Of a stretch of DNA of 64,000 nucleotides, positions 55,768 to 64,000 are shown piece by piece. The notes below the pieces were generated by a model. The model was given only the letters and a program-made list of their open reading frames with translations, searched no databases and had not been told where the DNA came from. Source of the DNA: Paenibacillus selenitireducens (GTDB lineage Bacteria; Bacillota; Bacilli; Paenibacillales; Paenibacillaceae). The stretch lies in the NCBI RefSeq assembly GCF_002021565.1, contig NZ_MSZX01000004.1:372027-436026 (forward strand), given 5' to 3'. Position 1 is the first letter of the stretch. The number at the start of each line of letters is the position of its first letter. The position numbers and the translations under genes are program-made.

Positions 55768-57588
55768 ATGAAAAAAAGCATTGTTCTTAAGTTGTTTCTA
55801 TTAACGTCGGGATTATGCCTGTTCATTCTTGCCGTTATTTTTGTCGGGCAAACCGTATTTTTCAAACAGTTTTATGTTCATCAAAAAGTTAAGGACGTTA
55901 ACGCGGTGCTTCAAGCTTATGAACAAGACTACCTGAATTATGCCTCGAACACGCAGGAGACGGTAAAGCTGGAGCAAGACTTTTATCAAAAGTATAACAC
56001 CTGGATCACGGCTTTGGACGCCCAGGGTAATTTGAAGTATGCCGACGATTTCTTCATGGAGATCAAGCTGGATCGTTCGGATGATTCTGCGCTTTCCAAT
56101 AAAACGATGACCTTACCTCTTTACAGCTTTATCAATGTAGAGGACTTCATCAGCGATAATCCGTTCCTCACTCCATGGATTAAAGAAGGGGAAAGGATCG
56201 TTATTGAAGGCTTGATCATGAACAATCAGCCAGTTATCCAGCGGATGGGAAGGAACGTATCCAATCTGAGAGAGGAAAACAGGCTGGAAAATCGGCAGAT
56301 GGTGAGCAAAGAGTATGAGGTCGTCAATCGATTCGCGAACCCGATCCAATATCATGAAAAATATCCATCATTTCTGGTCAAAGGAACCATCACGAAAGTA
56401 CGGACACCGGAAGGTGCAGGAATTTCGCATTATACAAATCACTTGTTTCTGGATCGTATCAAAGCTTTCCAAGCGGATCTACTGTACGGCGACTATGATC
56501 ATACCGCGAATACAAATCAGACCGTAGATTATGAAGAAAACCATGTGAATTACAAAATTTTCGTGGACCGCATCAAAGACCACGACGGAAATCCTGCATA
56601 CCTGTTTGCGATGACGTCACTTCAGCCGGTAAATGAAGCTGCAGGGATGATCAAAGATTACTATGTGTACATCATTATTGCCACTCTGCTTCTCGTGCTG
56701 CTGGCATCGTTTTATTACTCCCGCCAGATCGCTCGGCCGCTACTGCGCATCAACCGTACGACGCAGCAAATGGCAGGGCTCGATTTTTCGGAAAAAATCC
56801 CCATCAAAACGAAGGATGAAATCGGCGACTTGTCGCGCAACATTAACCAGCTTTCCGAACGGCTGCACTCCCATATTCTTCGCCTTCAGCAGGACATCGA
56901 GAAAGAAAAGCAGTTGGAGCATACGCGAAAAGAATTTATATCCACCGTTTCGCATGAGCTGAAAACCCCGTTAAGCGTTATTCAGAGCTGCCTTGCGATT
57001 CTGAAGGACGGGGTTGCAAGCCATAAGCGGGATTATTATTTTCAAGCGATGGAAGACGAAGTCATAAGGATGGATCTGCTGATCGTGGATATGCTGGAAT
57101 TGGCAAAATATGAATCCGGAACGTATAAAATGGTCATGGATTCCTTTTATATCGACGACGTTATCGAACGGATATGCGATAAATTGGCTGTGGATATCGC
57201 GGCAAAGCAATTACATCTTTACACTTCGCTGATACCTGTCGAAGTTGTGGCAAACGAGCTCCGAATTGAGCAAGTCATCATCAATCTCCTCACCAACGCG
57301 ATTCGTTATACGCCGGAGTCGGAGTCCATTCTCGTAACCACCTCGGAAGATCAGGATACCGTTAAAATTTGCATCGAAAATAAAGGAGCCCGCATTCCGG
57401 ATGATCAACTTGAGAAGATCTGGGGCCGATTTTATCGCGGCGAACCTTCCCGTCAACGGTCGACCAGAGGTACCGGGCTAGGCCTCGCCATTTCCAAAAA
57501 GATTCTGGAGATGCATGACATGCCTTATGGCGTAACCAATACACCCGATGGGGTCATGTTCTATTTTCATTTAAATAAAAAAGCGTAG
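55768..57588 (+). CDS. membrane sensor histidine kinase with large extracytoplasmic domain
   Basis: A 606-residue sensor. Helix 1 is at about residues 8-28, an external region of about 265 residues follows, helix 2 is near 298-315 (YVYIIIATLLLVLLASFYY), then a HAMP linker (RPLLRINRTTQQMAGLDFSE), a coiled stretch, the H-box STVSHELKTPLSVIQSC, N-box NLLTNAIRYTPES, and RSTRGTGLGLAISKKI. All catalytic boxes are intact. GAGGAG precedes the ATG. The signal is unknown; the downstream genes suggest that the cell wall or an antimicrobial is sensed. Confidence 0.9.
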   Translation: MKKSIVLKLFLLTSGLCLFILAVIFVGQTVFFKQFYVHQKVKDVNAVLQAYEQDYLNYASNTQETVKLEQDFYQKYNTWITALDAQGNLKYADDFFMEIKLDRSDDSALSNKTMTLPLYSFINVEDFISDNPFLTPWIKEGERIVIEGLIMNNQPVIQRMGRNVSNLREENRLENRQMVSKEYEVVNRFANPIQYHEKYPSFLVKGTITKVRTPEGAGISHYTNHLFLDRIKAFQADLLYGDYDHTANTNQTVDYEENHVNYKIFVDRIKDHDGNPAYLFAMTSLQPVNEAAGMIKDYYVYIIIATLLLVLLASFYYSRQIARPLLRINRTTQQMAGLDFSEKIPIKTKDEIGDLSRNINQLSERLHSHILRLQQDIEKEKQLEHTRKEFISTVSHELKTPLSVIQSCLAILKDGVASHKRDYYFQAMEDEVIRMDLLIVDMLELAKYESGTYKMVMDSFYIDDVIERICDKLAVDIAAKQLHLYTSLIPVEVVANELRIEQVIINLLTNAIRYTPESESILVTTSEDQDTVKICIENKGARIPDDQLEKIWGRFYRGEPSRQRSTRGTGLGLAISKKILEMHDMPYGVTNTPDGVMFYFHLNKKA

Positions 57589-57612
57589 AACTCCGGTTCT
57601 GCGTTTTTTTAA
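57578..57612 (+). terminator. intrinsic terminator overlapping the kinase stop codon
   Basis: AAAAAAGCGTAGAAC pairs with GTTCTGCGTTTTTTT around TCCG. It includes the TAG stop of the kinase gene, so envelope genes downstream need their own promoter or readthrough. Confidence 0.85.
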
Positions 57613-57689
57613 CTTATCTTTATTTCATCTGCACTTTCTCTGCATCTCTCTCTATTATTCTTTCTACATAGAGAGGGGATGGATCGAAA

Positions 57690-58526
57690 ATGACAGCAAG
57701 AACAAACCTTGTTCGGGGTCTGAGAGAAAGAAAATTTATAGCAAAGAGGCGCAGACGTCAAGCCATTCTACTTGTAGCCATTGGCCTGCTTTGTTTTTGC
57801 CTGATGAGATTGATGCCAATGGATAGGGTCGCGATTGCGGAACAGCATGGAGAACAGTCTATGTACCAACATTCTACGACGAAAGTTGCGGAAGGCGAGG
57901 ATGCCCGACCGAAAGGGAAGATCGTATATTTAACGTTTGACGATGGTCCGAGCGAATGGACGGGGAAGTTTCTCGACGTTCTACGGCAACATGGTGTCAA
58001 AGCCACTTTTTTCATGCAAGGAAGCCAATTGCAGCGAAAAAGTTTACAAAGCGACGTGAAGCGTGCTGTGCGCGAGGGGCATTATGTCGGAGGACACAGC
58101 ATGACTCACCAATATAAGAAGTTGTACGAAGAAGGGCAATTCGTATCCGAGATGAAATCGAGCTTGGCGCTCATCCATGACATTACAGGCGAAAGTCCAC
58201 ATTTGGTGCGTCCGCCATACGGCTCGGTACCTGGACTGAACGATAAAAAACTTCGCGACCAAATCGTCAAAGAGGGAATGAAGATTTGGGATTGGACCAT
58301 TGAATCGAACGACTGGAAACTGAAAGACCATCCGGAACAAATTGTCGAGAACATCAAAAAAACGACAAAAGTCGATTTGGAAGTGGTATTGATGCATGAA
58401 AAGCCGCAAACGCTGCAGGTTCTTCCGGAGATCATTGCATTCTACGAAAAAAAAGGATACCGATTTGGTGTTTATAGCGATAATGCGCATTTTCACCTGA
58501 ATTTCCAAAAGGATCGTCGCTTGTAG
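57690..58526 (+). CDS. membrane-anchored polysaccharide deacetylase
   Basis: A 278-residue carbohydrate esterase family 4 enzyme. The N-terminus is basic, then a helix (AILLVAIGLLCFCLM) anchors it outside the membrane. The NodB domain starts IVYLTFDDGPSEWT with the catalytic Asp pair, then GGHSMTHQYKKL with the zinc His pair, LVRPPYGSVPG, and LEVVLMHEKPQT with the C-terminal His. It removes N-acetyl groups from peptidoglycan or an exopolysaccharide. GAGGGGAT precedes the ATG. Its place before acylation genes suggests wall or polymer modification under the two-component system. Confidence 0.88.
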   Translation: MTARTNLVRGLRERKFIAKRRRRQAILLVAIGLLCFCLMRLMPMDRVAIAEQHGEQSMYQHSTTKVAEGEDARPKGKIVYLTFDDGPSEWTGKFLDVLRQHGVKATFFMQGSQLQRKSLQSDVKRAVREGHYVGGHSMTHQYKKLYEEGQFVSEMKSSLALIHDITGESPHLVRPPYGSVPGLNDKKLRDQIVKEGMKIWDWTIESNDWKLKDHPEQIVENIKKTTKVDLEVVLMHEKPQTLQVLPEIIAFYEKKGYRFGVYSDNAHFHLNFQKDRRL

Positions 58527-58557
58527 AAATGTCGCGGATTTGGAGTATATTTTGGAA

Positions 58558-58615
58558 CAAGAAGCTTTCTTGGAAGGTCTTTTTCGGATCTTGCGGGACA
58601 GCTTCTTTTTTATCT
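58558..58615 (+). terminator. probable terminator
   Basis: AAGAAGCT (58559-58566) pairs with AGCTTCTT (58602-58609) around a long inner region, and TTTTTTAT follows. It ends the deacetylase transcript. Confidence 0.6.
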
Positions 58616-58710
58616 TCCTGCAGCCTGATTCTTTAAATCAATTTGATATGATCTGCACTTTATCTTTATAACGGGCAATTACACTCTTTATCGGAAGGAG
58701 GAGAGACTGG

Positions 58711-59137
58711 GTGAAGAAGTGTCCCGATCATTACAATTATTCTGTCTGCGGTGTTGATCGTTTTTCTGTATAACATCCATTCAGGGAATGGTACAGCAAG
58801 CCACCACCTTACGAATATAACCAGCCCGTGTGACCGATCGGATGAGGAAAAACTGCCGCACCACCAGCTAGGGACGGCTTATAAAGTCTGGGTGCGGATT
58901 TGCTCATATCCATTCATGGCAATACGTACAAGGACCCTAGTGTTTCAGGTACGGAAACCTACTATTACCACGAAGATTCCTTGTCCTTGGCTGAAATCAT
59001 GCAAAAGCATAGGGTCCAAGCAAATGGATTTCGGGATCGGTCGGCAAGAAGAGAAAAAAATATTGACGGAAGAAGTCCAATACCGGATGGCCAGCTCCAT
59101 TCTGGACGGAATCAAGGAATTTCTGAAATTAAATTAA
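58711..59137 (+). pseudogene. frameshifted N-acetylmuramoyl-L-alanine amidase
   Basis: Behind GGAAGGAGGAG lies GTG 58711 (MKK...). After a shift the sequence gives an anchor helix IITIILSAVLIVFLYNIHSG. A deletion follows, then in another frame ADLLISIHGNTYKDPSVSGT and ETYYYHEDSLSLAEIMQ, the amidase_3 catalytic region with the zinc His in SIHGN. A further shift leads to TEEVQYRMASSILDGIKEFL and a stop at 59137. At least three frame changes and a deletion inactivate it. It was probably a wall hydrolase belonging to the same envelope operon. Confidence 0.75.
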
Positions 59138-59152
59138 GAGGGGAATATGATC

Positions 59153-59827
59153 ATGAAAAAAATTATTACGACAATACTCATTGGGGGCTTTACGCTTGCC
59201 TTGGCGGCATGTGGTAACGAACCTGCAAGCACAAATCCGCAACAACCGTCGCCTCAAGCTCAGGAGCATAAAGCGACTTCTCCGGTGGCAACCGCAACTT
59301 CGTATAAATCGCTCTTTCAAAACACCGTATTTTTGGGGGATTCCATTACGGAGGGTCTGTCTTTTCATGATGTACTGGATGAAGGTAATGTACTGGCGGG
59401 CGCAGGAAAAACTGCGGAGTTTGCACTGGAAGATATCGACGAGTTGACCAAACGGGACCCGAAACATATCTTTATCCAATTGGGGTCAGACGACATTTTG
59501 TGGCCTACGGATAATCCCAAGGAATATTCCATAAAAAACTACGCCAAGCTGATCGAGATGATCAAGGAAAAACTTCCGCAAGCAAAAATCACGCTTTTAA
59601 CAGTAACTCCGGTAACGGCCGAAGCAGAAAAGCAGGAACCCAGATACAAAAATATCAACGACTATAATCAAGGCTTAAAAGAGTTGGCGGACAAGGAACA
59701 CATCGGATTTACCGATTTGTCCCCGATAATATCAAACGGCACAGATCTGTACGACTCGGACGGCATTCATTTTAAACCGAAATTTTACGCTCGAATGCTG
59801 GATCAACTGAAAGATCAAGTGAACTAA
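59153..59827 (+). CDS. SGNH/GDSL-family lipoprotein
   Basis: A 224-residue lipoprotein. The signal peptide ends LALAACGNEP with a LAAC lipobox, followed by a Pro/Ala/Gln-rich linker. The hydrolase domain has VFLGDSITEGLSFHD with the nucleophile Ser, IFIQLGSDDILWP in place of the usual GTND block, and the Asp-His pair in DGIHFKPKFYARM. It should act on acyl or acetyl esters outside the cell. ATG 59153 lies nine bases after AGAGGGG; the ATG at 59147 is too close. Placed before the MBOAT gene, it could be the partner acyltransferase or esterase in polymer O-acetylation. Confidence 0.82.
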   Translation: MKKIITTILIGGFTLALAACGNEPASTNPQQPSPQAQEHKATSPVATATSYKSLFQNTVFLGDSITEGLSFHDVLDEGNVLAGAGKTAEFALEDIDELTKRDPKHIFIQLGSDDILWPTDNPKEYSIKNYAKLIEMIKEKLPQAKITLLTVTPVTAEAEKQEPRYKNINDYNQGLKELADKEHIGFTDLSPIISNGTDLYDSDGIHFKPKFYARMLDQLKDQVN

Positions 59828-59863
59828 CATGAAAACTGGTAAACCTATTTGGAGGTGTGAATA

Positions 59864-61270
59864 TTGGTCTTTAGCAGCCTAATATTTCTGTTCCTCTTTC
59901 TGCCGATCACCGTTCTGATCTATTATGTTTCGCCGATGAAATTTCGAAATGCTGTCCTGCTTGTCGTCAGCCTGATCTTTTATGCATGGGGCGAGCCGCT
60001 ATACATTTTCATCATGATATTTTCAACTGTTTTCGATTTTTTCAACGGGCTGCTGATCAATAAATATAGACATCGGAAACTGATTGCCAAATCGATTTTT
60101 ATCGGTTCGATGGCCGGCAGTTTAGGCATTCTCGGGTTCTTCAAATATGCCGATTTTGTGGTGGACAATATCAATCAGTTGTTTCATCTGCATCTCCAAG
60201 CGGCCGATTTGCCACTGCCTGTGGGCATATCCTTTTATACATTTCAAACGATGTCTTATGTCGTTGACGTCTACTTGGATAAAGTACCCGTGCAAAAGAA
60301 TATCATCTCTTTTGGGGCATACGTGACGATGTTCCCGCAGCTTGTTGCCGGTCCCATTGTCAAATACGGCGACATCGCGGGGCAGCTTGTTACACGTAAG
60401 GTGACGCTGGACCGTTTTGGTGAAGGGGCGGAGCTGTTCATCAGAGGTCTTGCCAAAAAAGTACTGTTGGCCAACAATATCGGATTATTGTGGACAAGTG
60501 TCAAAGCGACTCCGGTCGAGGAATTGACCGTACTATCCGCCTGGCTTGGCATTATCGCGTTTACGCTGCAAATCTATTTCGATTTCAGCGGGTATTCCGA
60601 TATGGCAAACGGGCTGGGCAAAATGTTCGGTTTCGATTTTATGGAAAATTTTAGTTATCCTTATATATCCAAAAGCGTGACGGAATTTTGGCGCAGATGG
60701 CATATATCGCTCGGTACCTGGTTTCGAGAGTACGTTTATATTCCGCTTGGCGGTAACAGGTCAGGGCTGTTGATACAGCTCCGGAATTTATTGGTCGTAT
60801 GGTTTTTAACCGGCTTATGGCATGGCGCCAGCTGGAATTTTATCGTATGGGGTTTGTATTTCGGTTTCTTCGTGATGATTGAGAAATTATTGCTTTTGCG
60901 GTGGCTTGGGCGCAGGCCCGCTTTTGTCGGCCATGTCTACACGCTTTTGGTCATCATTATCGGCTGGGTATTGTTCGAAATGGACCATTTGGCTTCAGCT
61001 TGGCGTTTCATCGGCGTGATGTTCGGTTTCGGTAGTCATGGTTTTGCGGATCAGCAGGCGCTCTACGGTTTGTCTACGAATGTAGTATTACTTGTCGTAT
61101 TGGCATTCTGTGCGACTCCGCTTCCTGGAAAAATTTTAGCCTGCATGAAGGAAAAATGGAGAATTGCCGGCGTGATTGCCGTTCCGCTTATATATATTTT
61201 ATTTATGGTTCTGTCGACGGCTTATTTGGTCAATGACACCTACAATCCGTTTTTATACTTTCGATTTTAA
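59864..61270 (+). CDS. MBOAT-family O-acyltransferase, AlgI/DltB-like
   Basis: A 468-residue polytopic membrane protein with about eleven helices. Characteristic blocks are YVSPMKFRNAVLLVVSLIFYAWGEP, VGISFYTFQTMSYVVDVY (short: GISFYTFQTMSY), HISLGTWFREYVYIPLGGNR and the catalytic-type His in LTGLWHGASWNFIVWG. Such proteins move acyl groups across the membrane for O-acetylation of polysaccharide. TTG 59864 follows GGAGGTG by six bases. The next two genes encode the usual partners (DHHW and DUF4358 proteins). Confidence 0.9.
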   Translation: MVFSSLIFLFLFLPITVLIYYVSPMKFRNAVLLVVSLIFYAWGEPLYIFIMIFSTVFDFFNGLLINKYRHRKLIAKSIFIGSMAGSLGILGFFKYADFVVDNINQLFHLHLQAADLPLPVGISFYTFQTMSYVVDVYLDKVPVQKNIISFGAYVTMFPQLVAGPIVKYGDIAGQLVTRKVTLDRFGEGAELFIRGLAKKVLLANNIGLLWTSVKATPVEELTVLSAWLGIIAFTLQIYFDFSGYSDMANGLGKMFGFDFMENFSYPYISKSVTEFWRRWHISLGTWFREYVYIPLGGNRSGLLIQLRNLLVVWFLTGLWHGASWNFIVWGLYFGFFVMIEKLLLLRWLGRRPAFVGHVYTLLVIIIGWVLFEMDHLASAWRFIGVMFGFGSHGFADQQALYGLSTNVVLLVVLAFCATPLPGKILACMKEKWRIAGVIAVPLIYILFMVLSTAYLVNDTYNPFLYFRF

Positions 61271-61280
61271 GGGGGCGGCT

Positions 61281-62420
61281 ATGGACAGATATATCAAAAT
61301 CATCCGAAATTTGCTAGCTTTATTGCTACTGCTGTTTATAGGCAATATCGCCGTTCTCAATCTTGTGGCGCCGGATCGTACATTTTCGGAATCGGAGAAC
61401 CGGATGCTGGAGCAACTGCCGCATTTCTCGATGAAAACTTTGGTGTCTGGAAAATTCACTTCCGATTTCGAGAAATATGTGTCCGACCAATTTGTATTTA
61501 GAGATGTTTGGATCGGGGCGAAAACCGATACGGATCGCATCATGGGGAAGAAGGAGAGTAGCGGAATTTACCTCGGTAAAGACGGATATCTGATTCAGAA
61601 TTTTATTCCCCCGGCGGAAGAGGATGTGGAGGAGAAGGTTGATGCCATTCATGCGTTTGACCATGCCACGCCCGGCTTGCGCAAATATATGATGCTGGTG
61701 CCAACGGCAGCGGCACTGCATAAAGACAAGCTTCCGAAATATGCCATGGTCGGCGATGAAGAAGCATACTTGAGAAAAGTCCGCAGCTTGCTGCATCCTG
61801 ATATTCGTTTTGTCGATGTGTCTGCTGCTTTATTTTCCGAACGGGAGCAGCCCATTTTCTATAAAACCGACCATCATTGGACGACCCAAGGCGCTTATGT
61901 CGCCTACTTAGAGCTTTGCAAGCAAATGGGACTGACACCGCTGAATAAGGAAGAGTTTAATATCCGGCAGGTAACCAGTGAATTTTACGGCTCGCTGTAT
62001 TCAAAGAGTGGTTTTAGACACTTGCAGCCTGACAGCATTGAACTGTATCTGCCAAAGGAACAAGAGAAATATGCCGTGACGTATGTCGATGAAGGGCAAA
62101 CCACGGATTCGTTATATGCGATGGAGCAGCTTCAAGAGAAGGATAAATATGCGGTGTTTCTTAATGGTAACCATGCGCTTATCCAAATCAAAACAGCTCA
62201 TCCGAACGGGAAAAAGCTACTGGTGGTCAAAGATTCATACGCCAACAGCTTCATTCCTTTCTTATTAAAGCACTTCAGCGAAATTGATGTAGTAGACCTT
62301 CGGTATTATGAGGAAGACTTGGCGTCGTTCGTGAACAAACACGATATCCATGACATGCTATTACTTTATAATGCGAATACTTTTTTTGAAGACCCATCCA
62401 TAAAAAATCTAACGGAGTGA
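61281..62420 (+). CDS. DHHW-family (AlgJ/AlgX-like) protein
   Basis: A 379-residue protein with an N-terminal signal anchor (NLLALLLLLFIGNIAVLNLVAP) and an extracytoplasmic SGNH-like domain. It has FSESENRMLEQLPHFS and FVFRDVWIGAKTDTDR early, the signature FYKTDHHWTTQGAYVAY at about residue 195, and LLVVKDSYANSFIPFLLKHF with the Ser. In alginate-like systems such proteins transfer acetyl groups from the MBOAT protein to the polymer. GGGGGCGG precedes ATG 61281; the longer frame overlaps the MBOAT gene. It is 10 bases after the MBOAT stop. Confidence 0.88.
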   Translation: MDRYIKIIRNLLALLLLLFIGNIAVLNLVAPDRTFSESENRMLEQLPHFSMKTLVSGKFTSDFEKYVSDQFVFRDVWIGAKTDTDRIMGKKESSGIYLGKDGYLIQNFIPPAEEDVEEKVDAIHAFDHATPGLRKYMMLVPTAAALHKDKLPKYAMVGDEEAYLRKVRSLLHPDIRFVDVSAALFSEREQPIFYKTDHHWTTQGAYVAYLELCKQMGLTPLNKEEFNIRQVTSEFYGSLYSKSGFRHLQPDSIELYLPKEQEKYAVTYVDEGQTTDSLYAMEQLQEKDKYAVFLNGNHALIQIKTAHPNGKKLLVVKDSYANSFIPFLLKHFSEIDVVDLRYYEEDLASFVNKHDIHDMLLLYNANTFFEDPSIKNLTE

Positions 62421-62424
62421 TGAA

Positions 62425-62919
62425 ATGGGAAAACAATGGAAAGAAAAAAGATGCTATTTCCCCGTTATTCTTGCATTTGTCGTCGCGATCGGCGTATTGT
62501 CCGGATGTTCGGGCAAGGATGACAAGACAGCTGAAAAACTGTCGGCTACCCAAATCGGAAAAAGAATCGAACAGGCGGTGAACTTGAAGGACATGAAAGA
62601 GGAGGATCGGAATAAGCTCAAGAAATTGTATAAGATTGATACGGACAGCGTTGAAGATTTTATTCTTTACACGTCTACATCAAATGTGAGAGCTGACGAA
62701 TTGGCCGTTATCAAGCTAACGGAACAGAGTCAGGCAGATAGCGTCAAAGAGAAAATAAAGTTGCGAATCGATGCACAAAAAATAAAATTCAAAGACTATC
62801 GCCCAAACGAATATTTTCTGGTGGAAAATCATGTGTTAAAGACGAAAGGACCATTTGTCTTCTTCGCAGTTTCTAAAGAGGTCGATCAAATGGAACATGC
62901 GTTTGACGATGCATTTTAA
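62425..62919 (+). CDS. DUF4358 lipoprotein
   Basis: A 164-residue lipoprotein. The signal peptide VILAFVVAIGVLSGCSGKDD has a lipobox LSGC, so the Cys lies near residue 28. The domain (IDTDSVEDFILYTSTSNVRADELAVIKL, then YRPNEYFLVENHVLKTKGPFVFFAVS) matches DUF4358, shown here by the blocks YTSTSNVRADELAV and GPFVFFAVS. This domain is repeatedly encoded after MBOAT-DHHW pairs in Bacillota; its role is unknown. GGAG precedes the ATG and only four bases separate it from the DHHW gene. It closes the acylation set. Confidence 0.85.
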   Translation: MGKQWKEKRCYFPVILAFVVAIGVLSGCSGKDDKTAEKLSATQIGKRIEQAVNLKDMKEEDRNKLKKLYKIDTDSVEDFILYTSTSNVRADELAVIKLTEQSQADSVKEKIKLRIDAQKIKFKDYRPNEYFLVENHVLKTKGPFVFFAVSKEVDQMEHAFDDAF

Positions 62920-62949
62920 CATAAAGCCTAATTAGAAATAATCCGTTTT

Positions 62950-63075
62950 TAAAAACAACAGTATACGCTCATTTAGAAGACGTTCAGAAAATTATTAGTG
63001 AACAGGTAGTTAAAGATTCAGATATCATCGTTCACACTATTCCGGACAAAAATCGGCACTCCGACTACTCAGCAT
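62950..63075 (+). pseudogene. coding-like fragment, possibly the end of a cation transporter
   Basis: In one frame the sequence reads YAHLEDVQKIISEQVVKDSD then IIVHTIPDKNRHSDYSA and a stop. The block resembles the cytoplasmic C-terminus of cation diffusion facilitators, which often has a V-H-L-E and H-T-x-P pattern. No start or upstream part is present. The assignment is weak. Confidence 0.3.
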
Positions 63076-63096
63076 AATTAGCTCATTCAGGTGATT

Positions 63097-63249
63097 ATGG
63101 AGCGCCTGGAACTGGCGTTGCATCCAGAGAAGACACAGATAGTGGGGATATGGACAGGGAAATAAGGACTTGACCTCCTCATGCACCATCGGAAGACTAG
63201 GAAGCGGGACAAAGACAAGTGTACTACACGCGGAAAAACGGCAGCTTCG
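63097..63249 (+). pseudogene. remnant of a group II intron reverse transcriptase/maturase
   Basis: From 63097 the frame reads MERLELALHPEKTQIVGIWT, a TAA stop, then LDLLMHHRKTRKRDKDKC. The LxLHPEKTxIV motif is diagnostic for the end of the reverse transcriptase domain in LtrA-like maturases. Only this part is present and it is interrupted, so no active intron remains here. Confidence 0.65.
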
Positions 63250-63337
63250 TAATGTCGGCACAAGCGCGTGATCCCACCTCTATCATGGTATTATCGTTTG
63301 GTAGTTTATGTATAATTGTAGCGTGGAGGTTGATCAC

Positions 63338-63829
63338 ATGACTACGCCGCGGGAGACGGAACAACAATCATTCTGGAACAAAACCTTACTCAGTATCCCG
63401 CGCAAATATTGGGTGGCCGTGCTGGCCGTGCCGATCGGTATCAACGTGCTTGTGTGGATACCCAACAAACTGGCTTACGGCGGTGGGGACACCTAGATGG
63501 GCTTTTTCGGTAACTATGCAGGCGGCATCGTCGGAGCGTTTGTCGCCTATCTGATTGCCAAGTCGCAGACCGCTGATACTGACAAACCAGCACCATTGAA
63601 TAATCAATCATTGAAAATAATAATTTTTCAGGGATTGAATTATAAGGTAACTAATGAAGAAATTAACGACCAAGACATTGAACAAAAAGTTGGAGAAGTG
63701 AAGTCGTATTCGAATAAAAGTGGCGAGCACTATGTTGTAGATGCTTTCTCAAACGCTTATCAGGTTGGTACTGAGCTTTATAAAATCAAAGATAAAGACG
63801 TGAGCGAAGCTATTGTTGTAAAAAATTGA
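63338..63829 (+). pseudogene. membrane protein gene split by an in-frame TAG
   Basis: ATG 63338 behind GTGGAGG gives 52 residues with a helix (YWVAVLAVPIGINVLVWIP) and ends GGGDT at TAG 63494. The same frame continues at once with MGFFGNYAGGIVGAFVAYLI, a second helix, and a soluble domain ending VGTELYKIKDKDVSEAI at 63829. In relatives a Trp stands between GDT and MGF, so TAG is a one-base change of TGG. The locus is therefore either a pseudogene, two coexpressed halves, or a gene read by suppression. The soluble end has the VGTxLYKIKxxDxxEAI pattern of several Bacillales anchored proteins. Confidence 0.65.
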
Positions 63830-63844
63830 GGATACATATCTAGA

Positions 63845-63888
63845 AACAACAAGACGGTGAGATTAAGCTAAATCTAGCATCTTGTTTA
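63845..63888 (+). terminator. probable terminator
   Basis: AACAAGA and AGATT pair imperfectly with AATCT and TCTTGTT (63848-63885). It follows the split membrane protein gene. The final 110 bases of the window hold no gene that I can support. Confidence 0.5.
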
Positions 63889-64000
63889 ATGAATCATAAC
63901 TACATCTTTCACGTATATCCCTTTAGTTTCATATTTTAACAGAGAAAACGATAGAGAAACCTATACTATCGTAGAGGTCACGTGTATGTTGGTTTTGAAA

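Overview
The window looks like a chromosomal segment of a Paenibacillus-type bacterium (Bacillota, Paenibacillaceae). This rests on strong AGGAGG-type ribosome binding sites, many TTG/GTG starts, intrinsic terminators after most genes, a YesM/YesN two-component system beside an LplA/YtcP-type sugar importer that lacks its own ATPase, and remnants of a CotA-like laccase. No rRNA, tRNA, CRISPR array, prophage or intact transposase is visible. The species cannot be named from the sequence.

Layout. (1) 1-12.4 kb: small stand-alone genes: a Nudix hydrolase, two secreted/membrane proteins, a VOC protein, an Lrp regulator with a methyltransferase, an ArsR-type regulator with an MFS exporter that appear to share an operator, a second methyltransferase behind a structured leader, a TetR-family regulator with oleate hydratase and a small partner protein, a DUF421 protein, a short arginine-rich protein and an HAD phosphatase. 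(2) 12.4-17.5 kb: AT-rich accessory genes: an APH-fold kinase, a GNAT protein with a mini-leader, an HXXEE membrane protein, a ribbon-helix-helix/ankyrin fusion followed by a second ankyrin protein, a lipoprotein and an orphan rpmJ (ribosomal protein L36). (3) 17.6-22.3 kb: one operon of a secreted protein, an ABC ATPase, a permease, a histidine kinase and a response regulator. (4) 22.4-33 kb: HxlR regulator, PRISE-type reductase, SDR, GH18-fold lipoprotein, a GyrI-like protein, a laccase remnant, two kinases, a divergent MurF paralogue, VOC and AraC genes and a RibD/DHFR-like reductase, interspersed with a dispersed hairpin repeat. (5) 33.4-47.7 kb: a more GC-rich carbohydrate locus: YesM/YesN sensor and regulator, solute-binding lipoprotein, two permeases, two esterases, an MgtC-like protein, a GH2 glycosidase, a protein phosphatase and an alpha/beta hydrolase. 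(6) 47.7-54.7 kb: a decayed accessory zone with at least six broken genes, the hairpin repeats, two regulator/target pairs with visible operators, and a GNAT gene. (7) 55-63 kb: an envelope locus: OmpR-type regulator and kinase, polysaccharide deacetylase, a frameshifted amidase, an SGNH lipoprotein, and an MBOAT/DHHW/DUF4358 O-acylation set, followed by a group II intron remnant and a membrane protein gene split by an amber codon.

The most unusual feature is the dispersed repeat. About a dozen full or half copies between 16.3 and 54.0 kb, all in the same orientation, have the form direct repeat - hairpin - direct repeat. Many sit within tens of bases of the 3' end of a small plus-strand gene or gene fragment, and some supply that gene's stop codon. 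The arrangement resembles a cassette array, but no recombinase is visible and no mechanism is shown here.
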